This document shows, piece after piece, positions 35,167 to 42,387 of a stretch of 64,000 nt of DNA (position 1 is the stretch's first letter; each line of letters starts with the position of its first letter). The notes under the pieces were generated by a model. That model searched no databases. It saw nothing but the letters and a program-made list of their open reading frames with translations, and was not told the origin of the DNA. This stretch comes from Oleispirillum naphthae (GTDB lineage Bacteria; Pseudomonadota; Alphaproteobacteria; Rhodospirillales; Rhodospirillaceae), in the NCBI GenBank assembly GCA_027864655.1, contig JAQAZG010000004.1, positions 62,001 through 126,000 on the forward strand, given 5' to 3'. Position numbers and translations under genes: made by a program.

Positions 35167-36771
35167 TCACTTCGCCGGCTTGATCTCCATGGCAATGGTG
35201 TACTGATCGACGCGCGGCACGTAGGTCAGGCTCTTCTTCATCGCCCAGGGGGTCTTTTCGAAGTGGATCGGCACGATGCCGGTGTCCGCCGCGACCAGGG
35301 CCAGGGACTCCTGCAACAGGGCCTCACGCTTCGCGTCGTCGATGGTGGCGAGCGCCTGCTTCAGCACCTCGTCCATCTTCGGGTTGCAGTAGTTGGCGTA
35401 GTTGGTGGTGCCCATGCCGAGTTCCGGCTTGCGGCAGGCGACCAGAGACTTGAGCGGCGACGAGGCCTCGCCGGTGCCGGCGCCCCAGCCCGCGAGGAAG
35501 GCGGAGAATTCCTTCTTGCCGCGGCGGGAGAAGAACACCGACTTGGTGGTGGCGTCCACGTTGGTCTTGACGCCGATGCGGGTCCAGTACTGGGCGATCG
35601 CCTGGGCGACCTTCTCGTCGTTCATGTAGCGGTCGTTGGGGGTGCCCAGCGTGATCTCGAAGCCCTTGGGATAGCCCGCCTCGGCGAGCAGCTTCTTCGC
35701 GGTCTTGGGATCGTACGGGTCGGGCTTGAGCGCCGGGTTGTTGCCGAACAGGCCGGTGGAGATGATCTGCCCCGCCGGTTCCGACTGGGTGCTCATGATC
35801 CGGTCCTTGATCGCCTTGCGGTCGATGGCGAGCGACAGGGCCTTGCGCACGCGGGCGTCGTGCAGCGGGTTCTTCGGCAGCTTGATGCCCGGCGTCGGGG
35901 CGTCGGCGGAGTCGAGCGCGACATAGATGACGCGGTTGGACAGGCCATCGACGACGCGCAGGTTCTTGTCCTTGCGCAGCTTCGCCAGATCCTGGGACGG
36001 CGGGTTCTCGATGAAGTCCACGTCGCCCGCCAAGAGCGCGGCGACGCGCGGCCCGTCGGAGGGAATCGGCTTGAAGGTCACGGTGTCCCACACCGGCTTC
36101 TTGCCCCAATAGGCGGGGTTCTCGGTCAGGACTAGACGGTCGCCCTTGACGAATTCCTTGAGCAGGAAGGGACCGGAACCCGGCACCTTGCCGGCGTTGA
36201 AGTCCTCGGTCGCCGGGTAGCCTTCGATGCCCTCGCAGCCCGCCTTCTTGAAGACGATCGGGCCGGTGAGCTTGCCGCTGCCCGCCGGGATGATGCCGAT
36301 GGTCGAAAGGTCGGTCGGCATCAGCGGATAGGGCTTCGCGGTGTGCAGGACCAGGGTGTAGTCGTCGGGGGTTTCCACCGACTCGATGGACTTGGTGTAG
36401 ATGGTGAAGGCCGAGGGGCTGTTCGGCACCTTCGGCACGCGGCACAGGGTGAACACCACGTCCTTCACGGTGAACGGCGCGCCGTCGTGGAACTTCACGC
36501 CCTTGCGCAGCTTGAATTCCCAGGTGGTGTCGTTCAGTGCCTTCCACGAGGAGGCCAGGCTGGGCGACAGGCGCTGGTTGGCGTCCTGATCGATCAGGCT
36601 GTCGTAGATGTGGGTGAACATCGCGTTGTTGGGAACGAGATTGTGATAGTGCGGGTCGAGCGCGCTCGGCTCCGCGGACAGGCCGATCTTGAGATCGGCG
36701 GCAAGGGCGGGATTCGCAACTGCGAGAAGCCCCGCGACGAGGGCTGTCGTTCCAGTCAATCCGTAGCGCAT
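35167..36771 (-). CDS. ABC transporter substrate-binding protein, peptide/nickel family
   Basis: A 534-residue SBP family 5 protein. The signal peptide spans about residues 1-24 (GTTALVAGLLAVANPALA), and mature motifs include SAEPSALDPHYHNLVPNNAM, LRKGVKFHDGAPFTVKDVVF and VRKALSLAIDRKAI. It should bind di- or oligopeptides or related compounds in the periplasm. The ATG at 36771 was chosen because it starts the signal peptide and has GGAG ten bases upstream; an in-frame ATG at 36801 would add ten polar residues before it. First gene of the importer operon, divergent from the LysR gene. Confidence 0.92.
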   Translation of the reverse strand: MRYGLTGTTALVAGLLAVANPALAADLKIGLSAEPSALDPHYHNLVPNNAMFTHIYDSLIDQDANQRLSPSLASSWKALNDTTWEFKLRKGVKFHDGAPFTVKDVVFTLCRVPKVPNSPSAFTIYTKSIESVETPDDYTLVLHTAKPYPLMPTDLSTIGIIPAGSGKLTGPIVFKKAGCEGIEGYPATEDFNAGKVPGSGPFLLKEFVKGDRLVLTENPAYWGKKPVWDTVTFKPIPSDGPRVAALLAGDVDFIENPPSQDLAKLRKDKNLRVVDGLSNRVIYVALDSADAPTPGIKLPKNPLHDARVRKALSLAIDRKAIKDRIMSTQSEPAGQIISTGLFGNNPALKPDPYDPKTAKKLLAEAGYPKGFEITLGTPNDRYMNDEKVAQAIAQYWTRIGVKTNVDATTKSVFFSRRGKKEFSAFLAGWGAGTGEASSPLKSLVACRKPELGMGTTNYANYCNPKMDEVLKQALATIDDAKREALLQESLALVAADTGIVPIHFEKTPWAMKKSLTYVPRVDQYTIAMEIKPAK

Positions 36772-36860
36772 TGTGAGAAGTCTCCACGTCTCCGGGTTCA
36801 TCGATACGATCCGCACGCAGGTGGATGCTCTCCCGACAGGCATTTTTTGTTGTTGACGAT

Positions 36861-36890
36861 ATGTTAGGCACCTGCGAACCATAGCGTCAA
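36861..36890 (-). promoter_or_regulatory. Sigma70-like promoter for the peptide importer operon
   Basis: On the minus strand TTGACG (36885-36890) and TAACAT (36861-36866) are separated by 18 bases, about 90 bases upstream of the chosen start codon. The fit is good but not perfect; the neighbouring palindrome at 36893-36905 sits just upstream of the -35 box. Confidence 0.5.
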
Positions 36891-36892
36891 AT

Positions 36893-36905
36893 ATGAATCA
36901 TTCAT
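36893..36905. promoter_or_regulatory. Palindrome ATGAAT-C-ATTCAT, candidate LysR site
   Basis: A perfect 6-1-6 inverted repeat lies between the divergent binding-protein and LysR genes, 19 bases upstream of lysR and next to the -35 box of the importer promoter. The position suits a LysR-type activator that also represses its own gene. Binding is inferred. Confidence 0.5.
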
Positions 36906-36924
36906 AATTCCATTCGGAAATGCT

Positions 36925-37857
36925 ATGGCCTCGCGAATCACCATGCGTCAGATCGAGGCGCTGCGCGCCGCGGTTCTCACCGGCGGCGCATCGGCCGCGG
37001 CGCGGCTGTTGAATCTATCACAACCCTCGGTCAGCCGCCTGCTCGCCGAACTGGAGCGCGAGGTCGGCTTCGCGTTGTTCGACCGCAGCAACCGCCGCCT
37101 GCGCCCGACTCCGGAGTGCGAAGTGATCTACGCGGAGGCGGAGCACATGTTCGCGGGGCTGGCCGGAATCGCCGCGCGCGCCAACGAGATCCGCCAGTCC
37201 GGCCTCGGGCATTTGCGCATCGCCTGCATGCCCAGCCTCTCCTCCGGGGTGCTGCCGAAGATCATCGCGCGCTTCTGCCGCACCCGGCCGGACGTGCAGA
37301 TCTCGCTTTCCTCCTACGGTTCGGCGACGGTGGTGGAATGGGTGTCGCGCGGCCTGGTGGACGTGGGAATCGCGCTCAAACCCCTGGAAGCGCCCAACGT
37401 GGAGAGCCGGCTTCTGATCACCGCCGACATGGTCTGTGCGATTCCCGCGGCGCATCCGCTCGCCGCCAAGGCGGTGATCGAGCCTTCCGACCTGGCGGAA
37501 GTGGACTTCATCGGGCTCACCGACGACCGCCTCTCCTGGGGGGCGATCGCCAACGTGCTGCATGCCGCGGAGATCACCCCGAAGCGCCGCATCAGCACGC
37601 AGCGCGCCTATACCGCCTATGCCCTGGTCGCCGAGGGCGCGGGGGTGACGGTGGTGGAGCCGTTCACCGCCCACGCCTTCACCGACCGCGGCGTCGTCAC
37701 CCGGCCGTTCGCGCCGCGCATTCCGCTGTCGTTCTACCTGTTCTTTCCCACCGGCAAGCCGCCCTCGGGGCTGGTCCGCGAGTTCTGCGCCGCGACGCAG
37801 GAGTTCCTCGCCCGCATCAGCGGAGCGGGCGGTCTTGGCAAAATCGGGCCGATGTGA
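36925..37857 (+). CDS. LysR family transcriptional regulator
   Basis: A 310-residue LysR-type regulator. The N-terminal helix-turn-helix is MRQIEALRAAVLTGGASAAA with LNLSQPSVSRLLAELEREVG, and the C-terminal two-subdomain effector-binding region follows (RIACMPSLSSGVLPKIIARF onwards). It is divergent from the peptide importer operon, the usual arrangement for a LysR protein that activates its neighbour in response to the transported or processed compound. The final codons and stop overlap the left arm of a palindrome at 37854-37882. Confidence 0.93.
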   Translation: MASRITMRQIEALRAAVLTGGASAAARLLNLSQPSVSRLLAELEREVGFALFDRSNRRLRPTPECEVIYAEAEHMFAGLAGIAARANEIRQSGLGHLRIACMPSLSSGVLPKIIARFCRTRPDVQISLSSYGSATVVEWVSRGLVDVGIALKPLEAPNVESRLLITADMVCAIPAAHPLAAKAVIEPSDLAEVDFIGLTDDRLSWGAIANVLHAAEITPKRRISTQRAYTAYALVAEGAGVTVVEPFTAHAFTDRGVVTRPFAPRIPLSFYLFFPTGKPPSGLVREFCAATQEFLARISGAGGLGKIGPM

Positions 37858-37882
37858 TATTGATAATGACAATCAATATCAC
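37854..37882. promoter_or_regulatory. Inverted repeat resembling a Fur box upstream of flavodoxin
   Basis: GTGATATTGAT and ATCAATATCAC form perfect 11-base arms around a seven-base centre. The inner TGATAATGACAATCA resembles the 7-1-7 Fur consensus TGATAATNATTATCA at 12 of 15 positions by eye. Flavodoxins are classic iron-starvation genes, so Fur control is plausible. The left arm overlaps the lysR stop codon. Confidence 0.55.
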
Positions 37883-37942
37883 ATAAGCGGTTCCCCAGGC
37901 CGCATCCCCCTGACGAGAAAAAAGCCGGAAAGGATGACGGCG

Positions 37943-38467
37943 ATGGAACGCATCGGCCTTTTCTACGACAGCGACACCGGCACCACCAAGCGCGCCGCCA
38001 AGGCGGTGAAGGCGCACTTCGACGACCTGGAGATGACCGCGCCGATCCCCGCGGAGACGGCGACGGCGGAAGAGGTTCTGGGCTTCCGCCACCTGGTGTT
38101 CGGCCTGCCGACGATCGGCATCGGCAACATGCCGGCGGGGTGGACCCGCCTGCTCGCCCGCCTCGAGGATGCGGACCTGAGCGGCCGCACCGTCGCGCTG
38201 TTCGGCCTGGGCGACCAGCTCTGCTATGGCGACAGCTACGTCGATGCGATGGGCGATCTGGCCGATTTCCTGGCCTCGCGCGGGGCGAAGCTGGTCGGCG
38301 CGTGGCCGGCGGAAGGCTACGAATGCGCCGCATCGCGGGCGCGCCGCAACGGCAGCTTCGTCGGCCTGGCGCTCGACGAGGACAACCAGCCGGACCGGAC
38401 GCCGGACCGCATCGCCGCCTGGGCCGCCGCGCTGCGCCGCGAGTTCGGCCTGCCGGACCGCGCCTGA
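37943..38467 (+). CDS. fldA: Flavodoxin
   Basis: A 174-residue long-chain-type flavodoxin. RIGLFYDSDTGTTKRAAKAV is the FMN phosphate-binding loop (usual form SDTGNTE), HLVFGLPTIGIGNMPAGW and ALFGLGDQLCYGDSYVDAMG bind the isoalloxazine ring. It should act as a low-potential electron carrier replacing ferredoxin when iron is scarce. The ATG at 37943 is preferred over one at 37934 because AAGGA lies eight bases upstream of it. A Fur-like palindrome precedes it. Confidence 0.9.
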   Translation: MERIGLFYDSDTGTTKRAAKAVKAHFDDLEMTAPIPAETATAEEVLGFRHLVFGLPTIGIGNMPAGWTRLLARLEDADLSGRTVALFGLGDQLCYGDSYVDAMGDLADFLASRGAKLVGAWPAEGYECAASRARRNGSFVGLALDEDNQPDRTPDRIAAWAAALRREFGLPDRA

Positions 38468-38554
38468 GCGCCGCTTTGCCGCTTCCGCGCTTTCCCTTAT
38501 GATAGGGGCGGAAGCGGGGCCGGAGGGGGCCTCGCGGCACGGGAGGCCCGCCCG

Positions 38555-39553
38555 GTGGATTCGCTGCGCACCGCCGATCTCTATCCGCCGATCGCGCCGT
38601 TTTCCTCCGGCATGCTGCCGGTGGGGGACGGCCACACCCTCTATTGGGAACAGTGCGGCGCGCCCTGGGGCCTGCCGGTGGTCTACCTGCACGGCGGGCC
38701 GGGCTCCGGCTGCCTGCCGGTGCACCGCCGCTTCTACGACCCCGACCGCTACCGCATCGTGCTGTTCGACCAGCGCGGCTGCGGCCGCTCCACGCCTTTG
38801 GGGGAAACCCGCGCCAACGCCACGGCGCGCCTCGTCGCCGATATCGAGGCGCTGCGCGCCCACCTCGCGATCGACCGCTGGCTGGTGGTCGGCGGCAGCT
38901 GGGGCACCACGCTCGCCCTCGCCTACGGCCAGGCGCACCCGGAGCGCTGCCTCGGCTTCCTGCTGCGCGGGGTGTTCCTGTTCGGCGCGGAGGAGGTGGC
39001 GTGGTTCCTCTCCGGCATGGGGCGCTTCTTCCCCGAGGCGGAGCGCCGCTGGCTCGGCCACCTGACGCCCCCGGAGCGCGGCGACCCGCTCGCCGCCTAT
39101 GCGCGGCGGCTCGCCGACCCCGACCCGGCGGTGCACGGCCCTGCGGCGCACCTGTGGAACGCCTACGAGCACGCCTGCTCCAGCCTGCGCGGCCCGGGCG
39201 ACGAGACGGTGTGCTGGCAGGTGCCCGCGGCGGTGGGCGGCGACGTGGTCGCCCTGGCGCGGCTGGAGGTCCACTACATGCAAAACCTCGGCTTCCTCGC
39301 GCCGGGCCAGCTTCTCGGCGGCATGGCGGCGATCCGCCACCTGCCCGCGGCGGTGGTGCAGGGCCGCTACGACATGGTCTGCCCGATCCGCACCGCGGAG
39401 CGCCTGGTGCGCGCCTGGCCGGGCGCGGCGTTCAGCATCGTCCCCGACGCCGGGCATTCGGCCTTCGAGCCGGGCATCCGCGCCGCGGTGGTGCGCCACA
39501 CCGACGCCTTCGCCCGCGCCGCCCTGGGCGGTCCGCCCGGCTTCGCGCGGTGA
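38555..39553 (+). CDS. pip: Proline iminopeptidase (alpha/beta hydrolase, S33 family)
   Basis: A 332-residue alpha/beta hydrolase. YLHGGPGSGC forms the oxyanion hole, LFDQRGCGRSTP is the S33 signature, VVGGSWGTTLALAY holds the nucleophilic Ser, and VQGRYDMVCP with PDAGHSAFEPG supply the Asp and His. It releases N-terminal proline from peptides. The start is GTG at 38555 with GGAGGC eight bases upstream. Its stop overlaps the arfB start as TGATG. Confidence 0.92.
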   Translation: MDSLRTADLYPPIAPFSSGMLPVGDGHTLYWEQCGAPWGLPVVYLHGGPGSGCLPVHRRFYDPDRYRIVLFDQRGCGRSTPLGETRANATARLVADIEALRAHLAIDRWLVVGGSWGTTLALAYGQAHPERCLGFLLRGVFLFGAEEVAWFLSGMGRFFPEAERRWLGHLTPPERGDPLAAYARRLADPDPAVHGPAAHLWNAYEHACSSLRGPGDETVCWQVPAAVGGDVVALARLEVHYMQNLGFLAPGQLLGGMAAIRHLPAAVVQGRYDMVCPIRTAERLVRAWPGAAFSIVPDAGHSAFEPGIRAAVVRHTDAFARAALGGPPGFAR

Positions 39554-39981
39554 TGCCGATGATCGAGGTGACGCCGCAGATCGCGATAGCCGAAACCGAG
39601 ATCGAGGAGCAGTTCGTCCGCGCCTCCGGCCCCGGCGGGCAGAACGTCAACAAGGTGTCCACCGCGGTGCGCCTGCGCTTCGACGCCGCCGCCTCGCCCG
39701 CCCTGCCGCCCGACATGCTGCGCCGCCTGCGCCGCATCGCCGGTTCGCGGATGAGCCGCGACGGCGTGCTGACCATCCTCGCCGAGGAACACCGCAGTCA
39801 GCTCCTCAACCGCCAGGCCGCGCTGGAACGCCTGCTGGAGCTGCTGCGCCGCGCCGCGGAAAGGCCGAAGCATCGCATCCCCACCCGCCCCGGCCTTGCC
39901 GCCAAGCAGCGCCGCCTGACGGCGAAACGCAGCCGCGCCACGGTGAAACAGGGGCGCGGCCGGGTGCGCGGGGAGGAGTAA
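39553..39981 (+). CDS. arfB: Alternative ribosome-rescue factor ArfB (YaeJ, peptidyl-tRNA hydrolase)
   Basis: A 142-residue release-factor-like hydrolase that frees ribosomes stalled on truncated mRNA. The catalytic GGQ lies at residues 28-30 in RASGPGGQNVNKVSTAV, and the C-terminus is a long basic tail (GLAAKQRRLTAKRSRATVKQ) that enters the empty mRNA channel. Length is typical. It overlaps pip by one base. The tRNA-Arg gene follows after 54 bases. Confidence 0.93.
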   Translation: MPMIEVTPQIAIAETEIEEQFVRASGPGGQNVNKVSTAVRLRFDAAASPALPPDMLRRLRRIAGSRMSRDGVLTILAEEHRSQLLNRQAALERLLELLRRAAERPKHRIPTRPGLAAKQRRLTAKRSRATVKQGRGRVRGEE

Positions 39982-40035
39982 GCCCCCCTTCGCGCTTTGA
40001 CGATGCGCCGATTCGCGGGTATAACCCGACCGAGT

Positions 40036-40112
40036 GTCCCCGTAGCTCAGCAGGATAGAGCATCGGATTCCTAATCCGAGGGTCGGAGGTTCGAATCCTC
40101 TCGGGGACGCCA
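40036..40112 (+). tRNA. tRNA-Arg(CCT)
   Basis: A 77-base cloverleaf: acceptor stem GTCCCCG pairs with CGGGGAC, the anticodon stem-loop TCGGA-TTCCTAA-TCCGA has anticodon CCT (reads AGG), the T loop is TTCGAAT, and CCA is encoded. Its 3' end is repeated at 40271-40286, and an AT-richer islet follows. Confidence 0.95.
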
Positions 40113-40150
40113 AACCCCAGGACCATTCCATGGTCCTGGGGTTTGGCGTT
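40110..40150 (+). terminator. Terminator of tRNA-Arg
   Basis: A perfect 17-base-pair stem (CCAAACCCCAGGACCAT with ATGGTCCTGGGGTTTGG, three-base loop) begins at the CCA end of the tRNA and is followed by CGTTTT. It is an unusually long and perfect intrinsic terminator. Confidence 0.75.
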
Positions 40151-40181
40151 TTCGGGCGCTGAGAGAAGCCTCCCGGTTCGG

Positions 40182-40270
40182 CGGAGGACGCGAAGCGTCC
40201 GCAGCGACGCCGAAGGCGGTCCGAGGGCAGCGCCGAGGATGAAAAGCCGCGTTTTGACGCGGATTTTCAC
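40182..40270 (+). repeat. Second repeat module, copy after tRNA-Arg
   Basis: Short hairpins GGACGCGAAGCGTCC, GACGCCGAAGGCGGTC and AAAAGCCGCGTTTTGACGCGG with TTTT are joined by linkers GCAGCGAC and GTCCGAGGGCAGCGCCGAGG. The linkers match those of the insertion at 16570-16667 while the stems differ, which defines the family. It sits between the tRNA terminator and the repeated tRNA 3' end. Confidence 0.6.
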
Positions 40271-40286
40271 AATCCTCTCGGGGACG
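40271..40286 (+). other. Direct repeat of the tRNA-Arg 3' end, candidate attachment site
   Basis: The 16 bases AATCCTCTCGGGGACG are identical to 40094-40109 inside tRNA-Arg(CCT). Integrases that use tRNA genes leave exactly such copies. GC-rich sequence ends here and the AT-rich islet begins. No integrase gene is present and the repeat flanks only 161 bases of GC-rich DNA, so it may be a remnant. The 302 bases between the tRNA and the XRE-ImmA gene otherwise hold the terminator, the repeat module and an AT-rich spacer without a gene. Confidence 0.6.
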
Positions 40287-40414
40287 GGAAAAATCATTTT
40301 TAAACCAGATTGCGAGTGTATCTCGCATATATAATTAAAAATACCTCAAGTATATCTATATAAAATGTGAGTAATTTTAGGGTATATTCCAGAGTTTATT
40401 AAAAATAAATATGT

Positions 40415-41611
40415 CTAAATTCTCCGAAATGGAACAATTTTACAGTCATTATCGTTTTTTTCTGCGGTTTCTTTTTTGAGCCGAGGTTGGGGCAGATCGA
40501 CTACGCGACAGTCTCCATTGGCAAGGTAGCCGATTGGAAGGCCTGCCAGCACTTCGACATCATGGGCGGGGAGGCGAATGGCATCCAACAGTGTCGCAAT
40601 CGACACGCCTGCATCTTCAATGATCAGCTTGATCGAACGCGAGAGAAGGCGGGTTGCTTCCTGCTCTAGCGTGTCGTCGAGTGGTTCTCGGCGACGCCAT
40701 CCTCTTGCGCTACGCGCCTTAAAAAGCCGGCTAGCATGTTCATCTGTTATGATTTCCAGATCTTTGCAGCGGTACACCATCGCTCCTAAAGAGACCTTCC
40801 ACCGTTCTTTTAATGCCAGAATACCGTCAAGTGTCAGTACGGGGATTTCTGCCGGGAAACTGTCGCTGGGCATCAGGAATGCACTTGCGAAACGATGTGC
40901 CTGCGTTTCGATGAGTTTCAGGTTAGTCGCGAATTCCACGGAGTCGATATTGCGGTGAAGGATCAAGTGCGCGAGCTCATGGGCAGCGTCAAATCGAGAT
41001 CGAACACAGGTCTTCTTGTCACTCGCCAGCAGCACATACGGACGTCCATCAAGTTCTGACCATGCTGACATCCCATCCAATGCCTCAGATTCGACTTCGT
41101 CGTAAGCTACAACGATTCCCGCGTTCTCCATTGCAAGGATCACATCGGAAATCGGGCCACACCCCAATCGCCAGTGCTTACGGCAAGCATCGGCGGCAGC
41201 TTCAATGTCATCCGTTCTGAGTCCTTTGAAGTGAGGCAGCTCCAGGTTCGGTATATTTAAAAGAGGGAGATCAACCCACTCCTGAATAGTTATTGAGATG
41301 TCTTGCATCCAGTGCAATCGCGCGCCGCATCGTTTGCGGTAGCTCGCTGTCGCGCTCACGAGCGATCGAAAGAAGATCGGGTTTACTCCATGTCTCGATG
41401 GTGGTTTGAGAAAAAAGGCCTTCGATACGTTAAGAGCGCGGGCAAGGTCTTCTAGTGCCTCTGGATCGGGGGTCTGACGGCCGCTTTCCCAGTTGGAAAG
41501 GGTCGAGCTTGCCCTGCCAACGAGCTGAGCGAGAGCCACCTTGGTGATGGCTCTCGCTTCTCTTGCCTCCGTGAGGCGCTCACTTTGGAATCCCGGGCTG
41601 CCTACTCGCAT
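40415..41611 (-). CDS. XRE-ImmA/IrrE fusion: HTH regulator with zinc metallopeptidase domain
   Basis: A 398-residue two-domain protein. Residues 11-68 form an XRE helix-turn-helix (ITKVALAQLVGRASSTLSNW then ESGRQTPDPEALEDLARAL). Residues about 140-290 are an ImmA/IrrE (COG2856) domain with zinc motif HELAH at 211-215 within FDAAHELAHLILH and a downstream AHRFASAFLMP. The C-terminal 110 residues are unrecognised. Related proteins cleave repressors in mobile elements, control stress responses, or act as antitoxin-like regulators. It lies 36 bases downstream of an unknown gene in an AT-richer islet beside tRNA-Arg, pointing to horizontal origin. Confidence 0.88.
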   Translation of the reverse strand: MRVGSPGFQSERLTEAREARAITKVALAQLVGRASSTLSNWESGRQTPDPEALEDLARALNVSKAFFLKPPSRHGVNPIFFRSLVSATASYRKRCGARLHWMQDISITIQEWVDLPLLNIPNLELPHFKGLRTDDIEAAADACRKHWRLGCGPISDVILAMENAGIVVAYDEVESEALDGMSAWSELDGRPYVLLASDKKTCVRSRFDAAHELAHLILHRNIDSVEFATNLKLIETQAHRFASAFLMPSDSFPAEIPVLTLDGILALKERWKVSLGAMVYRCKDLEIITDEHASRLFKARSARGWRRREPLDDTLEQEATRLLSRSIKLIIEDAGVSIATLLDAIRLPAHDVEVLAGLPIGYLANGDCRVVDLPQPRLKKETAEKNDNDCKIVPFRRI

Positions 41612-41647
41612 GGCCGTGACCTCCTACTCAAAGCAACGGACGTAGAT

Positions 41648-42277
41648 TTATGCGTCGTCTCCGTCATCGTTCTTTTTTGCCCGCTTCTTGAGAGTCGGGC
41701 GCGCACGGTCTTCCACAATTACGGTTCCGCCGGTGTTATGCGCATCGATGATCTGCTGAAGAGAGGCACGACAAAGAATGGATTCGCAGTCGCCTGAAGG
41801 AATCACGACGCCCAGCCATGCGAGGCCGGGGGCTTTCCACGAGCCGACGACAGCGGTCAGAACGCCATAAATCGTTCCTGGAATGGGCGGGGTTATATTC
41901 CGAAAGAAGTCCAACTGCAAAGGAGAAAGCCACGCATTGGCAGAGGCCATAATGCGGCGAGTTTTTCCTGGTCTGGGAAGTGTACCAGGAGAGCAGGCGC
42001 GCGCTCGGCCCAGGACGAACCCAGGCAGGTGAACTATACTAAAATGCCCTCCGGCAGGTTGTGTTTCCACGGATTCGTTATGGGCTCCATAACGGTCTCC
42101 AGCGAGCCTAAAGGCATGCTCGGCGTGGAGGTGGAAAAGCTGTCCTCGCGCTTGTGCTCGCTCCGGTGTATCGAACCTTTCGGCCTCTTGCCACGCTTGC
42201 GCCAGCGCGCTTTCGGTCGATTCTTGAAGGGCGACAGCGAGGGGCTGAGGGATAAGATCGACAAGGCGTTTAAGCAT
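41648..42277 (-). CDS. Uncharacterised partner protein of the XRE-ImmA gene
   Basis: A 209-residue protein I do not recognise. It has a helical N-terminus (MLKRLVDLIPQPLAVALQES), a middle with GHFSIVHLPGFVLGRARA, a hydrophobic stretch near GTIYGVLTAVVGSWKAPGLA followed by WLGVVIPSGDC, and a charged lysine-rich tail. No signal peptide or catalytic motif is evident. The ATG at 42277 is chosen: GGAG lies nine bases upstream and a promoter sits at 42309-42337. A longer reading from TTG at 42337 would start inside the -35 box. It is the first gene of a two-gene operon with the XRE-ImmA protein, so it may be the effector or the substrate of that protease. Confidence 0.6.
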   Translation of the reverse strand: MLKRLVDLIPQPLAVALQESTESALAQAWQEAERFDTPERAQARGQLFHLHAEHAFRLAGDRYGAHNESVETQPAGGHFSIVHLPGFVLGRARACSPGTLPRPGKTRRIMASANAWLSPLQLDFFRNITPPIPGTIYGVLTAVVGSWKAPGLAWLGVVIPSGDCESILCRASLQQIIDAHNTGGTVIVEDRARPTLKKRAKKNDDGDDA

Positions 42278-42308
42278 CGCGTCGAGGCTCCAGGTTTCGT
42301 GTATCAGG

Positions 42309-42337
42309 ATTTTATCCGAAGAAAGCTTCGTTTTCAA
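42309..42337 (-). promoter_or_regulatory. Sigma70 promoter with inverted repeat in the spacer
   Basis: On the minus strand TTGAAA (42332-42337) and TAAAAT (42309-42314) are exactly 17 bases apart, close to the consensus. The spacer holds CGAAG-AAAG-CTTCG (42317-42330), a 5-4-5 inverted repeat suited to repressor binding. It would drive the islet operon and be controlled by the XRE domain protein (inference). Confidence 0.7.
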
Positions 42338-42352
42338 TCCCTGTTAGGCACT

Positions 42353-42384
42353 AAAAAACCCCGCCCGGGAAGGGCGGGGTTTTT
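42353..42384. terminator. Bidirectional intrinsic terminator
   Basis: AAAAAA, an eight-base-pair stem CCCCGCCC/GGGCGGGG and TTTTT make a textbook terminator on either strand. It ends the lipoprotein operon arriving from the right and insulates the islet promoter a few bases further left. Confidence 0.9.
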
Positions 42385-42387
42385 GCG

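Noticed and set aside
42278-42337. N-terminal extension of the islet partner protein from a TTG
   Set aside because: The TTG is part of a near-consensus -35 box with a TAAAAT 17 bases on, and it lacks a ribosome site at a usable distance.
40113-42352. Integrase, transposase or prophage structural genes around the tRNA-Arg islet
   Set aside because: All substantial frames were read and none has tyrosine recombinase, serine recombinase or DDE features. The islet is called mobile-derived only on composition and the tRNA repeat.
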